Of a stretch of DNA of 64,000 bases, positions 1 to 9,064 are shown piece after piece. The first letter of the stretch is position 1. Every line of letters begins with the position of its first letter. Made by a program: the position numbers and the translations under genes. The notes under the pieces were generated by a model that saw only the letters and a program-made list of their open reading frames with translations, was not told the DNA's origin and searched no databases. Origin of the DNA: Candidatus Neomarinimicrobiota bacterium (lineage in GTDB: Bacteria > Fidelibacterota > Marinisomatia > Marinisomatales > S15-B10); assembly GCA_012964825.1 (NCBI GenBank), contig DTTI01000084.1, forward strand, positions 1-64,000, read 5' to 3'.

Positions 1-413
1 AGAGTCCATTTTTCTCCCGGCTGCGGGTTCAGGTCTTCTCCGTTATAAACATACGCCTCATACAGATTTTCCCTCTCATCATTCTCCACACTCTTCATGA
101 ACAGGAAGACGTAGTCTTTTGTACCGTTACTCACCGTAACCTCTGCGTCTCGCACTACAAATCTCGAGGCATAATAAACAACCACATTACCAAAAATAGT
201 GTCCCTCATAAGCGTGTTGGCAGCCTCGTCCACCCGGAGGGTCCGGTGTACCCGAACGAAACTGGTTACCAAAGAGTCTCCGGAAAGAATGCCCAGAATG
301 TTGAGCTCAGGTTCATAGTCTGCCTGCACGTCTTCCCATTCCAATTCAGGAGAAAAGTCAGCAACGCAGGCCCAAAACAAAAGAAACAAACAGCTAATTT
401 TAAACTGGCGCAT
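1..413 (-). CDS. Partial DUF4249-like lipoprotein, C-terminus beyond window
   Basis: The minus strand is open from an ATG at 413 to the window edge, giving about 137 residues with no stop. The N-terminus is a signal peptide ending in a lipobox-like FWAC, so the product is probably an outer-membrane-anchored lipoprotein. The start overlaps the stop of the TonB-dependent receptor (TGATG), so the two are translationally coupled. In FCB bacteria a TonB receptor followed directly by a DUF4249 lipoprotein is a common pair, and the mature N-terminus (a strand-rich stretch after a short acidic linker) fits that family. The family call is by context and resemblance only; substrate is unknown. Confidence 0.6.
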   Translation of the reverse strand, partial: MRQFKISCLFLLFWACVADFSPELEWEDVQADYEPELNILGILSGDSLVTSFVRVHRTLRVDEAANTLMRDTIFGNVVVYYASRFVVRDAEVTVSNGTKDYVFLFMKSVENDERENLYEAYVYNGEDLNPQPGEKWT

Positions 414-2851
414 CAAAATTCTATCCTATAACCAAAGGTGAGTAAAAAAGGAAACATGGGGACGGCTGCCCGTTCCAGTCCAAGTGCTTCATCTGTTAGT
501 CTGTTAATTTTATTTCTGTACTGGTAGGTGAGTGCATTCACATGGTTCGTTACATTCACCAGTTGGATGAACCTCTCATAGGGAAAACGGAAAAATTGTT
601 TTTTCTGCTTAAGACCTATGTCCAACCGAAAATAGCTGGAGAGACGGTCCGAGTTTTTTCTGCCCACCAAATTATTTTCGTAATAACTCCAGTTGGGCAT
701 ATAAGCATCATGCCAGGCGTCCCACTTTTCGTAGCGCCCCAAAGGCGGTGTAAAGGGCTGGCCACTTGATGCCTGCAAGGCGGTACTGAAATATGTTTCC
801 TTAATTATGGGTATTGCCACATCTCCCACAATATTCAAGGTGTGTTTTCGATCATACTTGGGGTAATACCAACCATGTTTTTCAATGTGGCGTTTAGTTT
901 CAGCATAGGTGTAACCCACCCAACCACGTATCCGCCCTGCCGTCTTTTTGAACAACAGTTCAAACCCATAGGCATAAGCCTGTGTTTCGTCAAATTCATT
1001 GAAAGGTGTAAAGCGGACTTGATCCGTTTCCTCTGTAAACAGTTCTCCCTGTTTCAGGGTGATGAGGTTCTCAAAATGCTTATAATAGGTTTCGGCCCGG
1101 AAGAGCCAGTTTTTTCTCGACAGGTATTCCACACCCAAAATGGCGTGGTCTGCATATGTGGCGGGCCTGTCAGAGGGTAAGCCGAGCCAGAAGTCAATAA
1201 TACGCAACGTCTCATCTTCCGGGTTGGCGATGGTGAGAAACTGGTGGTAACGTCCTAGAGCAAGTTTTAAGGAGAGGTCTTGGCGGAGCAAGTATTTCAA
1301 GCCAAACCTGGGATCGAAATAAAGCTCATTATGGAGAGAGTAATCCATAAGTCGGCCTCCCAACTGCAGTGCAAGTTTTGAGGTGACATCCCATTTGTCC
1401 TGAAAAAAAAGAGAGGTTTCCACCGTCTGGTCTTTCATGTTCAGGGGGTTGAGAAAAATTGTAGTGTCAAGGTTCGAAAATTCAAACTCCATGCCCAGGT
1501 TATAGTTCACGCGTTTCAGTTGCGCTCCACCCATAAGTTGGTGATTGTTAATACCGTGCCAGGACAGTTCCGTCTCCACTGTTCTGTCGTCAACTATATC
1601 AAAAAAGTCAAAGGAAAATTGGTCGCGATAGGTTCCTGTCTCACCCCCCATGCGCCAATCTCCTTCCTCCCGAGCAGTCATATCAAAATGGAACCTGTAT
1701 CGGCTGCTAGCTATAAAAGAGCGCGCCACCAGCTTTGGGCTCACCAGCCACCGCCAGGTCAGACTATTGGTGTGGTTTCCCCAGGGCCAGTCTATTTCAA
1801 AAGACGACTTTGAATTCTCATAATAATCTTCTAAAACATCGTATTCCTCATAATTGTCAGAGATGTTTATCTCCAGAACATCGTCGCCGTAAAACCGGCT
1901 GTAGGTAAGGCGGTGGTCGGGGTTTAGATCTATGTTTGCCTTCATTTGGTAGTCGTAGAAATAATAAGGAAACTTGAAGCCGTCGCCACTCTTTCCACTA
2001 GATTTAAATAAAGCATTAATAATCTGGTCAAAATATGTTCGCCGGCCAGCCACCATCCAAGATCCTTTCATCCCCTTAAATTCTGGTATAGGGCCTTCCA
2101 TTAAAACTTTGCTGGAAATGAGGGATATGTTTGCGTTGCCCTGAAATTTTTCCGTATTTCCTTCCCGGTTTATGACATTCAAGATGGCCCCCATTCTTCC
2201 CCCGTACCGGGCCGGGAACCCTCCGGCGTGAAAGTCCGCCTCCTTTATTGCGTCTGTGTTAAATGTGGAAAAAATGCCACCTAAGTGATAGGGGTTATAA
2301 ATCGTAATGCCATCCATCATAATAAGGTTTTGATCCGGTGTACTACCCCGAACGTAGAGAGCGCTGGAAAAATCGTTAAGCGTTTGCACGCCGGGGAGCA
2401 TTTGCACCGTTCGGAAAAGGTCTGGCTCTACAAAAGCCGGCGCAGTTTCTAGGGTCCGCATATCTAGTGTTACACGACTTGGCTCCACCAGCTGGCGCAT
2501 TTTTTGTGCTTCACCAAACACATCAATAGTTTCTCCCTCCAGAACCGCCCGTTTCAACCGGAAGTCCAAGCGAAGCTCTTGGCCAGCCTGTATGGTTACC
2601 TCTTTTGTCACCATTCCGTAACCAATGATGGAGGCCACCACTTCCTTTGTTCCTACCGGTAAATTGGCAAGCACATAATAGCCATCAACATTTGCGGCTG
2701 AGCCTATGTTGGATTCCTTTACAAAAACATTCGTGTAAGCCAGCGGCTCACCTGAAGCATCCTCACGGACAAAACCACTAATAGTAGCCGCTTCCTGAGA
2801 AAAAACCATCGATGTCAGAATGAAGAAAAGAGTTAGATCCTGTTTTTTCAC
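413..2851 (-). CDS. TonB-dependent outer-membrane receptor with carboxypeptidase-regulatory-like N-domain
   Basis: The 812-residue protein starts with a signal peptide (about 20 residues, ending near FSQEAA). A CarboxypepD_reg-like beta-sandwich follows (about 22-105; typical GxV..SGEPLAYTNVFV start). Then comes a plug domain (about 120-230, with VRGSTPDQNLIMMDGITIYNP-type sequence) and a C-terminal beta-barrel rich in aromatic strands. It should import a ligand across the outer membrane using TonB/ExbBD energy; an exbB-exbD-exbD-tonB operon lies at 59-61 kb. It is followed, with overlap, by the DUF4249-like lipoprotein gene. The substrate cannot be read from the sequence. The length is normal for the smaller FCB receptors and short of SusC types. 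Confidence 0.9.
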   Translation of the reverse strand: MKKQDLTLFFILTSMVFSQEAATISGFVREDASGEPLAYTNVFVKESNIGSAANVDGYYVLANLPVGTKEVVASIIGYGMVTKEVTIQAGQELRLDFRLKRAVLEGETIDVFGEAQKMRQLVEPSRVTLDMRTLETAPAFVEPDLFRTVQMLPGVQTLNDFSSALYVRGSTPDQNLIMMDGITIYNPYHLGGIFSTFNTDAIKEADFHAGGFPARYGGRMGAILNVINREGNTEKFQGNANISLISSKVLMEGPIPEFKGMKGSWMVAGRRTYFDQIINALFKSSGKSGDGFKFPYYFYDYQMKANIDLNPDHRLTYSRFYGDDVLEINISDNYEEYDVLEDYYENSKSSFEIDWPWGNHTNSLTWRWLVSPKLVARSFIASSRYRFHFDMTAREEGDWRMGGETGTYRDQFSFDFFDIVDDRTVETELSWHGINNHQLMGGAQLKRVNYNLGMEFEFSNLDTTIFLNPLNMKDQTVETSLFFQDKWDVTSKLALQLGGRLMDYSLHNELYFDPRFGLKYLLRQDLSLKLALGRYHQFLTIANPEDETLRIIDFWLGLPSDRPATYADHAILGVEYLSRKNWLFRAETYYKHFENLITLKQGELFTEETDQVRFTPFNEFDETQAYAYGFELLFKKTAGRIRGWVGYTYAETKRHIEKHGWYYPKYDRKHTLNIVGDVAIPIIKETYFSTALQASSGQPFTPPLGRYEKWDAWHDAYMPNWSYYENNLVGRKNSDRLSSYFRLDIGLKQKKQFFRFPYERFIQLVNVTNHVNALTYQYRNKINRLTDEALGLERAAVPMFPFLLTFGYRIEF

Positions 2852-2885
2852 GGTTTTTTCTTTAGCTGGGGACTCTATTGTTGGG

Positions 2886-3752
2886 TCAGTTGGTTCCCAA
2901 AAAATTACTGAAAAACGACCAAATCAACTCGTTGGCGTTCGTCCCGGTGTTATCATAAGAATCGGGCCATTCATGTCCCCAATCATCAATTTTGTAATAC
3001 CACACCTCATGATCATTTATACAATCTCTGTAATAGTAAGCGTGTGTTTTTTGGGGTAAAAACAGACTGTCCATGGTTATGCAACCATTTAAGCCAGACC
3101 AATAGTCAATTACTTTATCCATGTGAGGTGCCCCACTCCAGCCTCCCCCAGCGCTCATGCTTCCGTCTATTGGAACTATCTCATCTTTTACCCCTGATAT
3201 TTGCAAAATGGGAACAGGCCCTGACGGGTCGCAATTCTCCCAGCTGTAACCACTCATGGTGCCAGTTACAGAAGCGATCGCTTTGAAAGTCTCCGGTACT
3301 TCACAAGCTAGTGTATAACTCATATATCCTCCGTTTGACATACCACAGGCAAAGGTTTTTTCTGGGTTGAGGTTGTGTTCTGTCTGTAAAAATTCAGCAA
3401 GTTCTGAAAGAAACCCAATATCATCGGTTTGGCTGATACTCAAGCGGGCATTCCAGTGGGCCGTACCGCCATAATCTGATGTTCCCTGGGGATAGCATAC
3501 GGCAAATCCATTTGCGTCCGCAATGTCGTTCATACCAGAGTACCACTGTATTGTCTCCGCACTGCTCGTATAGCCGTGGAGTACAAAAATCAAGGGGGCA
3601 TTCTGCTCTAATTTGTCTGGCTTGTAAAGAATATAATCCCTTTCAACTCCGTTGTGGTTAAATGTGGGGCTTTTATCGCTCGGTTCTTCCTCTTCACAAG
3701 CACTAAAGAAAACAAGTAAAACAAGCGCTGGTAAGAAGTTTTTCCTCCGCAT
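2886..3752 (-). CDS. PHB-depolymerase/LpqC-family esterase lipoprotein
   Basis: This is an alpha/beta-hydrolase of the polyhydroxybutyrate depolymerase / feruloyl esterase-like family. From the ATG at 3752 the protein has 288 residues. I preferred this start to the one at 3797 because it gives a clean lipoprotein signal (MRRKNFLPALVLLVFFSAC) and has GAGGT just upstream. The visible features are an oxyanion-region HGYTSSAE, a nucleophile motif CGMSNGGY, an Asp in VKDEIVP and a His in WGHEWPD. The protein is expected in the periplasm or on the outer membrane, hydrolysing an ester substrate I cannot identify. It is transcribed divergently from the acyltransferase gene, with 33 bp between starts. 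Confidence 0.8.
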   Translation of the reverse strand: MRRKNFLPALVLLVFFSACEEEEPSDKSPTFNHNGVERDYILYKPDKLEQNAPLIFVLHGYTSSAETIQWYSGMNDIADANGFAVCYPQGTSDYGGTAHWNARLSISQTDDIGFLSELAEFLQTEHNLNPEKTFACGMSNGGYMSYTLACEVPETFKAIASVTGTMSGYSWENCDPSGPVPILQISGVKDEIVPIDGSMSAGGGWSGAPHMDKVIDYWSGLNGCITMDSLFLPQKTHAYYYRDCINDHEVWYYKIDDWGHEWPDSYDNTGTNANELIWSFFSNFLGTN

Positions 3753-3785
3753 TAATAATCTTACCTCTTTATTTTCTGACAACCT

Positions 3786-4823
3786 ATGAGAAGACACGAT
3801 GTTGACTGGCTGAGAGTCTTGGCCCTTGGGCTTTTAATTGTATACCATGTGGTGTTGAGTTTCCAACCCTGGGCCCAGTACATTTTCTTTATCCAGAACA
3901 AGCAGTCCTTGGAGGGGTTGTGGATCCTCATGGGGCTGATCAACATCTGGCGCATCCCCCTTCTGTTTATGGTTTCAGGCATGGGTGTGCGCTTTGCCAT
4001 GGAGCGAAGAAACTGGAAACAGCTCCTGAAAGACCGCACCGTCCGGATTTTAATCCCCTATGTTTTTGGTCTCTTTTTCATTTGTCCCATCAGTGTATAC
4101 GTTGCCATGAATTATTTCGGTAAAGAGGCTCAATATATACCTAACCCAGGCCACTTATGGTTTCTGGCCAATATTTTCTTTTATGTTTTGCTACTCCTTC
4201 CATTTCTTACTTACCTGAAAAACAGGCCGGGGAATTTCATCTTTAGATTCCTACCAAAGATTTTTCGGCTGCCCTTTGGAATTTATTTCATGGCTTTGCC
4301 TCTTGTGCTGGAAGCGTGGCTAGTGAACCCGGAGAACTATCCAGGGTATGCTCATACGGATCACGGCGGCTGGCTAGGAATGGTATGTTTTTTGACGGGA
4401 TTTATATTTATTTCATTAAAAGATGATTTCTGGCTGGCGGTGGAACGTATTAAGCAAGGTGCTCTGTTCGTAGCCTTTTTACTGTATCTAGTACGACTGT
4501 TTATTTTTTCGTTAGAAGGTCCAAACGTCCTTACCGCTATTGAATCCATAAGCTGGGTGCTGGCCATTTTTGGGTATGCGTCACTGTCCCTCAATAAACC
4601 CTCTCGGAAGCTGGCCTATTTCAGCAAGGCCGTCTACCCGGTCTATATTGTTCACATGCCATTACAGTATTTCTTTTCTTACTATATCATTCCCCTATCG
4701 CTACCAGCGGCTATGAAGCTTGTTCTTCTTCTGGTGTTGACGTTTGGGGGTAGCCTAACTCTCTATGAGTTTGCTCTAAAGCGGATAAAATGGGTGCGAC
4801 CCCTCTTTGGGTTAAAGCTTTAG
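3786..4823 (+). CDS. Acyltransferase family 3 (OpgC-like) membrane protein
   Basis: The 345-residue protein has about ten hydrophobic segments and opens with RRHDVDWLRVLALGLLIVYH. This is the characteristic first helix of the acyltransferase_3 family, with the conserved His in the first membrane segment. The family transfers acyl groups (often acetyl or succinyl) to sugars or other envelope substrates at the inner membrane; the glucan-succinylating OpgC/MdoC branch starts similarly. The acceptor cannot be inferred. The gene stands alone on the plus strand between a divergent esterase and a convergent peptidase that ends 11 bp away. Confidence 0.85.
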   Translation: MRRHDVDWLRVLALGLLIVYHVVLSFQPWAQYIFFIQNKQSLEGLWILMGLINIWRIPLLFMVSGMGVRFAMERRNWKQLLKDRTVRILIPYVFGLFFICPISVYVAMNYFGKEAQYIPNPGHLWFLANIFFYVLLLLPFLTYLKNRPGNFIFRFLPKIFRLPFGIYFMALPLVLEAWLVNPENYPGYAHTDHGGWLGMVCFLTGFIFISLKDDFWLAVERIKQGALFVAFLLYLVRLFIFSLEGPNVLTAIESISWVLAIFGYASLSLNKPSRKLAYFSKAVYPVYIVHMPLQYFFSYYIIPLSLPAAMKLVLLLVLTFGGSLTLYEFALKRIKWVRPLFGLKL

Positions 4824-4834
4824 CTCTTCCTCAG

Positions 4835-7765
4835 CTATTCGCGTGAACCCGGAACAATTTCCAGTTCAATTTTATTATTATCGCGAATAATAATAATTGA
4901 CGTTGCTTGACCAATTTTTACAGCGTCTATAGCATAGGTATAATCATAAATGTTTTCAATCTTCCGGCCGGCTAATTCTACAATAATATCTCCTGCTGTT
5001 AAGCCCGCCTTGTCAGCTGGGCTTCCCTTGGAAACGCCTGAAATTTTGAGCCCAGGAATGCTTCCTTCCCCATAATCAGGAATAGTGCCTAGATAGGCCC
5101 GTAGTCCTGCCCGTGCGGATTGCTCTTGTGGCTTTTGCGGTTCCAGATAGTCTGGTTCTTCGTTTGTTACAGCTAGTCCGCGGGCAACAAAACCAAGAAA
5201 TTTCGTAATGTCTTCCATCCCCTCATAGTTCAGCAGGTCTGGGGTATCTCTTGGTGAATGATATTCGCTATGTGAGCCTGTAAATACACTAAGAATAGGT
5301 ACTTTTTTCAGGTAAAATGAGGTTGCGTCTGTTGGTAGGTAACTGTCTTCCTTTAATGCCAATCTCAAGCCAATGGGGGCGTTCCGCTGCTCAATCTCCC
5401 GCCTCCACATGGAGCTTGATCCCACTCCATTTACAACCAAGGCGTCTTCATAACGACCCACCATGTCCATGTTCAGATAGGCGGCGAACCGGTTTGAGAG
5501 GTCGTTACTGTGGTTGGCTGATGCCAGCTGGTCTACGTAATGGGCAGAGCCTAACAATCCCAGCTCTTCTCCCGACCAGGCTGCAAAAATGATGTCCCGC
5601 TTCATCTCAAATTTTCCCTGCTGTTTCTGATCCACAAGCCATTCGGCCATCTCTAAAGTGCTGGCTACGCCAGAGGCGTTATCGTCTGCCCCAAAATGAA
5701 TCTTTCCTTTCTCGTCTTCCCGTGCAAGCGAGCTGGACCCGCCTTCTTTTCCAAGGTGATCAACGTGTCCACCAACAATCAGAGGGGGTTCATTGTTTCG
5801 GAGGTCTGACTTCAAGACAGCAAGCACGTTTCTTCCTGTCCGTTTTTCTTTCTTAAGGTCAATTCGCGCCGAAAGTTGAAAGCTTGTTGGGAACCCCATC
5901 TGTATACTTCCATCATCAAGTGTCTCTTGTAGTTTCTTTAGTGATTTACAATCTTTCCCACCCTTAGGACATAGTAGAAGTTCTGCTGTCTTATCGGAGG
6001 CTGAGATGACCGGTAGGCTAGCTGCCGATGTTGAAGCGTCAAGTCGTATGGGGATCAGCTGCTCCTTAACACCGGACTGTGGGCCACTTATAACAATCAT
6101 ACCCGCGGCCCCTTTGTCCCGTAACGTCATTGCTTTATATCTTAAGCTGCTGTATCTAGACAGGTGCTGTCTGTGCTCTGGGGAAATTTCCTCCGGCATG
6201 TATCGTAAGACCATAACCCACTTGTCTGTAACGTCTAGGTGAACAAAAGAGTCATACTCGCTAAATCCATTACCCTCTGGTGCAACAATTCCGTAGTTCC
6301 CCCAAACCACCTGTTTTAAAGGTGTCTCACCCGTTGCAGACCAAGTAACAGGCCGCCAGTCTAAATTTATTTTAGGGCTAAATCTTCTTGTAACTTTCCG
6401 CGGGCCATCCAGTTTTAGTGTGCTGCTTTTTTCAATCTCCATTCCAGCTGTAAAGTTAAACTGCTGAAAATATGTGCCATTTTCTCCAGCCGGTTCAAGT
6501 CCTAAGCGTCGGAATTCTTCCGCCACATACTGTGTTGCTTTCTGCTCCCCTATTGTGCCCGTCATTCGACCTTCAAGCTGGGGTGAGGCCAAGGTTTCAA
6601 CGTGGCGACGCAGGTCCGCTGCGGTTATTGCGGGGCTTCCCATTGGTTTCAACTGTTCTGTGGTGGTTTTGATTTTTTCTTTTTCGTCCACACCATCCTC
6701 ATTCAAAATCTCAAGTGCTGCACGATGGTTCCATTCTCCCAAAAATATTTGAGACTGTTTATTGCCAGTTCTTTGACTGGTCCATGCTAGGGTTTCCCCA
6801 TCTGGAGAGAAGGCTGGAAGTCCATCAAAACGATCTGTCTGGGTCACACGTACAGGTGGGCCACCATTGGCACTCACCAGATATAGTTCAAAGTTTCCAA
6901 AACCGTGAATGTTTGTGGCATAGATAAGATACTCTCCCGAAGGGTGGAAAAATGGTGCCCAAGACATAGCGCCCATCTCCGTTATTTGCGTCTGGTTACT
7001 GCCGTCGGCGTTCATCGTAAAAATTTCAGCTGTAACGCCGTCTTCAGAAAACCGACGCCAACAGATTTTTTCGCCGTTGTGACTGAAAAACGGGCCGCCA
7101 TCATAGCCGCGGCTATCTGTCAATTGCTGAAGGTTGCTGCCGTCCATTTTCATTCTATAGATGTCTATCATAAAGGCTTTATCAACCTTGAAAATTTTCT
7201 TGTCAGCCACTGACAGGGGTTTTGAATAGGCTAGGCGGTTAGAACTGAAAACAATCCAATTTCCATCTGGAGATATGGCACCCTCGGCATCATAGCCTAT
7301 GGCATTTGTTAGTTGATTGTAGTTTTTGCTCTTGCGATCATAAAGGTAGAGTTCGAAAGCTTCATCATAGTCCCAAGAGTAGCGTCGTTCTTTTCCGGAG
7401 GCCCGAAGCTCAAGCTCTTTCTTTTGTTTGCTTCGTGCTTCAGGGTCGCCATGGGTGGATGCAAACAGTACCTCCTGTTGGTTTGGATGTATCCATGAGC
7501 AGGTTGTTTTCCCGTAACCAGGCGAAATTCTCTCAACATCCCCCGTCTCAAAATCCATAAGGTAAATCTGATAAAATGGGTTGTCTGCCTCACGTTCGCT
7601 CTGTAAAACCATAAGATTGCCGCTTGAACCAAAATACCCTTCGCCGGCGCGGCGCCCTTCAAATGTTAACTGCCGGACATTACTTAAAAACTGTGCCTCT
7701 TCCCCAAAGACGATACTGAAAAAGACAAAAATAAGGCTTTGTGTCGTCAAAAATTTCTTTAACAT
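4835..7765 (-). CDS. Secreted beta-propeller + M28 metallopeptidase + PDZ fusion
   Basis: The 976-residue protein begins with a signal peptide (about 1-21). Residues 30-345 contain repeated TolB/PD40-type blades (for example AFSPDGETLAWTS). Residues 375-870 form an M28 aminopeptidase with an inserted PA-like region (about 480-630). The zinc ligands are visible: H667 in GGHVDHLG, D694 in GADDNASG, E733/E734 in SGEELGLLGS, D767 in NMDMVG and H836 in YHSPRDTPD. Residues 885-976 are a PDZ domain with a GLxISGVxxGSPADKAG pattern. It is probably a periplasmic or secreted exopeptidase; the propeller may gate substrates and the PDZ may bind peptide ends. The M28-PDZ half resembles known bacterial aminopeptidases; the N-terminal propeller is less usual. 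Confidence 0.9.
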   Translation of the reverse strand: MLKKFLTTQSLIFVFFSIVFGEEAQFLSNVRQLTFEGRRAGEGYFGSSGNLMVLQSEREADNPFYQIYLMDFETGDVERISPGYGKTTCSWIHPNQQEVLFASTHGDPEARSKQKKELELRASGKERRYSWDYDEAFELYLYDRKSKNYNQLTNAIGYDAEGAISPDGNWIVFSSNRLAYSKPLSVADKKIFKVDKAFMIDIYRMKMDGSNLQQLTDSRGYDGGPFFSHNGEKICWRRFSEDGVTAEIFTMNADGSNQTQITEMGAMSWAPFFHPSGEYLIYATNIHGFGNFELYLVSANGGPPVRVTQTDRFDGLPAFSPDGETLAWTSQRTGNKQSQIFLGEWNHRAALEILNEDGVDEKEKIKTTTEQLKPMGSPAITAADLRRHVETLASPQLEGRMTGTIGEQKATQYVAEEFRRLGLEPAGENGTYFQQFNFTAGMEIEKSSTLKLDGPRKVTRRFSPKINLDWRPVTWSATGETPLKQVVWGNYGIVAPEGNGFSEYDSFVHLDVTDKWVMVLRYMPEEISPEHRQHLSRYSSLRYKAMTLRDKGAAGMIVISGPQSGVKEQLIPIRLDASTSAASLPVISASDKTAELLLCPKGGKDCKSLKKLQETLDDGSIQMGFPTSFQLSARIDLKKEKRTGRNVLAVLKSDLRNNEPPLIVGGHVDHLGKEGGSSSLAREDEKGKIHFGADDNASGVASTLEMAEWLVDQKQQGKFEMKRDIIFAAWSGEELGLLGSAHYVDQLASANHSNDLSNRFAAYLNMDMVGRYEDALVVNGVGSSSMWRREIEQRNAPIGLRLALKEDSYLPTDATSFYLKKVPILSVFTGSHSEYHSPRDTPDLLNYEGMEDITKFLGFVARGLAVTNEEPDYLEPQKPQEQSARAGLRAYLGTIPDYGEGSIPGLKISGVSKGSPADKAGLTAGDIIVELAGRKIENIYDYTYAIDAVKIGQATSIIIIRDNNKIELEIVPGSRE

Positions 7766-7810
7766 AAATAAAAAGGGGGCTGTGATTATATCAAAATTAC
7801 CTAAGCAACT

Positions 7811-7831
7811 AAAAACCTTTTTAGGAAAAAG
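7811..7831 (-). terminator. Possible intrinsic terminator after the PNP-like gene
   Basis: On the minus strand a CTTTTT-CCT-AAAAAG hairpin (7831-7817) overlaps the stop codon of the PNP-like gene and is followed by GTTTTT. The stem is only 6 bp and AT-rich, so its strength is uncertain. It sits where the dnaN-gyrBA-yggS transcription unit would be expected to end. Confidence 0.45.
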
Positions 7832-8372
7832 CCTTTATCGTTTTAAAAAGTTCATTTCCGCTAAGGTCACACTCTTCGTTCCAGCCAAGAGCACATGTTC
7901 TCCAACCTGCATAAGCGGCAGACAGTGAAACTAGAGCAACCGCCTCTGATGTGTTCGCTTCCTTTTTTTCCCCAAACCTTCCAGGCCCTACACAATTAAC
8001 GACCTCCTTTGGCAAGCCCCTTTCCGTTCTGTCATACAGTTTGCTTACGTCGGGGAATCTGGGGTGATCATCAATTGGCGTTTTACCCATGAGAGGATTG
8101 ATACCTGTCAGGTTTCGGTGGTCTATAATTTGAATGATGGGTTCGCTCGAGTGTGTTCTGTCAACAATTAACAGTTCATTACCCTCCAGTTCTCTTTTGA
8201 GATCAATCAGGTTTGCGGGCGTTGCGGCTTCAGTTAGTGATTGTTGCGGTGAAACAATTGTCTTTTCTCCCCATTTATAGACATTGTGGTGCGCTATTGA
8301 TTTTTTTTCTTGGCTTACACAAGAAAATGTTTTGCTATACGCATCCAATGATAACGGAAGATAGACCGTCAT
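7821..8372 (-). CDS. Short purine nucleoside phosphorylase-like protein
   Basis: The 183-residue protein has one recognisable block, DHRNLTGINPLMG followed by RFPDVSKLYDRT. It closely matches the DHINLxGxNPLxGPN...RFPDMSxAYD signature of trimeric purine nucleoside phosphorylases. Near the C-terminus TSEAVALVSLSAAYAGWRTC recalls the PNP region around the T-x-x-E-v-iVARHaG motif. Family members usually have about 270-290 residues. The N-terminal phosphate-binding glycine loop and catalytic His region are not seen here, so it may be a degenerate or repurposed paralogue without normal phosphorolysis. The start overlaps the yggS stop (ATGA), so it is the last gene of the gyrase operon. Confidence 0.5.
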   Translation of the reverse strand: MTVYLPLSLDAYSKTFSCVSQEKKSIAHHNVYKWGEKTIVSPQQSLTEAATPANLIDLKRELEGNELLIVDRTHSSEPIIQIIDHRNLTGINPLMGKTPIDDHPRFPDVSKLYDRTERGLPKEVVNCVGPGRFGEKKEANTSEAVALVSLSAAYAGWRTCALGWNEECDLSGNELFKTIKAFS

Positions 8373-9064
8373 CGTTGCCGTTCTCCAAATAGGGCTGTTC
8401 CGATCCGTACCATTGTTGCTCCTTCCTCCACTGCCATCTCATAATCAGAAGACATCCCCATGGAAAGTTCTGTCAGCTGACCTTCTTCAGGAAGGTGCGT
8501 GTTCAGTCTCTCTTTAAGCTGCCTCAGTTTTTGAAACGTTTTCCTAATAGTTGTTTCGTTGGTGGTAAGCTCGCCAATTGTCATCAATCCTTTTACACCA
8601 AGGTTTTTCAACTCCAAGACCTCTAATAGGGTGTCAATTTTTCCCGGCTGAAAGCCGTGCTTAGTTGGGTCCCGACCGATGTTTACCTGAAGCAGGGACT
8701 CATAGTTGTTGCAGTTTTCCGCCAAAAGCACGCTTAGGCGGCGGGCCAGTTTCAGTGAGTCAATCGAATCAATTGCGTCAAAAAGTTTTATAGCTTTACT
8801 TGCCTTGTTGGACTGAAGGTGCCCAACAAGACGTTTTTTTAATCGTGGAAGATCTGGTAGGTGCGGGAACTTCTGGGAGGATTCTTGAATTCGGTTCTCA
8901 CCAATGTTTTTGATGCCGGCTCTATGTGCCGATTCGATTGCAGAAGCAGGGAAGGTTTTTGTTATTGCAACAATCTGAACGGGGGGGTCGTGCTCGCGGT
9001 TGGTGAGTTCTCTTGCTACCTCAATCCGCTCCTGAACGGATTTGAAGGCGTCTAAGTTTATCAC
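8369..9064 (-). CDS. yggS: YggS/PLPBP-family pyridoxal-phosphate homeostasis protein
   Basis: The 231-residue protein matches the single-domain PLP-binding YggS/PROSC family, which buffers pyridoxal phosphate and influences amino-acid pools. Visible motifs are VAITKTF with the PLP-attachment lysine K36, [16 protein letters not shown], and the C-terminal [28 protein letters not shown]-type block that holds the phosphate. Its ATG overlaps the gyrA stop (ATGA), and its stop overlaps the start of the PNP-like gene. It is therefore co-transcribed with gyrase. Confidence 0.93.
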   Translation of the reverse strand: MINLDAFKSVQERIEVARELTNREHDPPVQIVAITKTFPASAIESAHRAGIKNIGENRIQESSQKFPHLPDLPRLKKRLVGHLQSNKASKAIKLFDAIDSIDSLKLARRLSVLLAENCNNYESLLQVNIGRDPTKHGFQPGKIDTLLEVLELKNLGVKGLMTIGELTTNETTIRKTFQKLRQLKERLNTHLPEEGQLTELSMGMSSDYEMAVEEGATMVRIGTALFGERQR

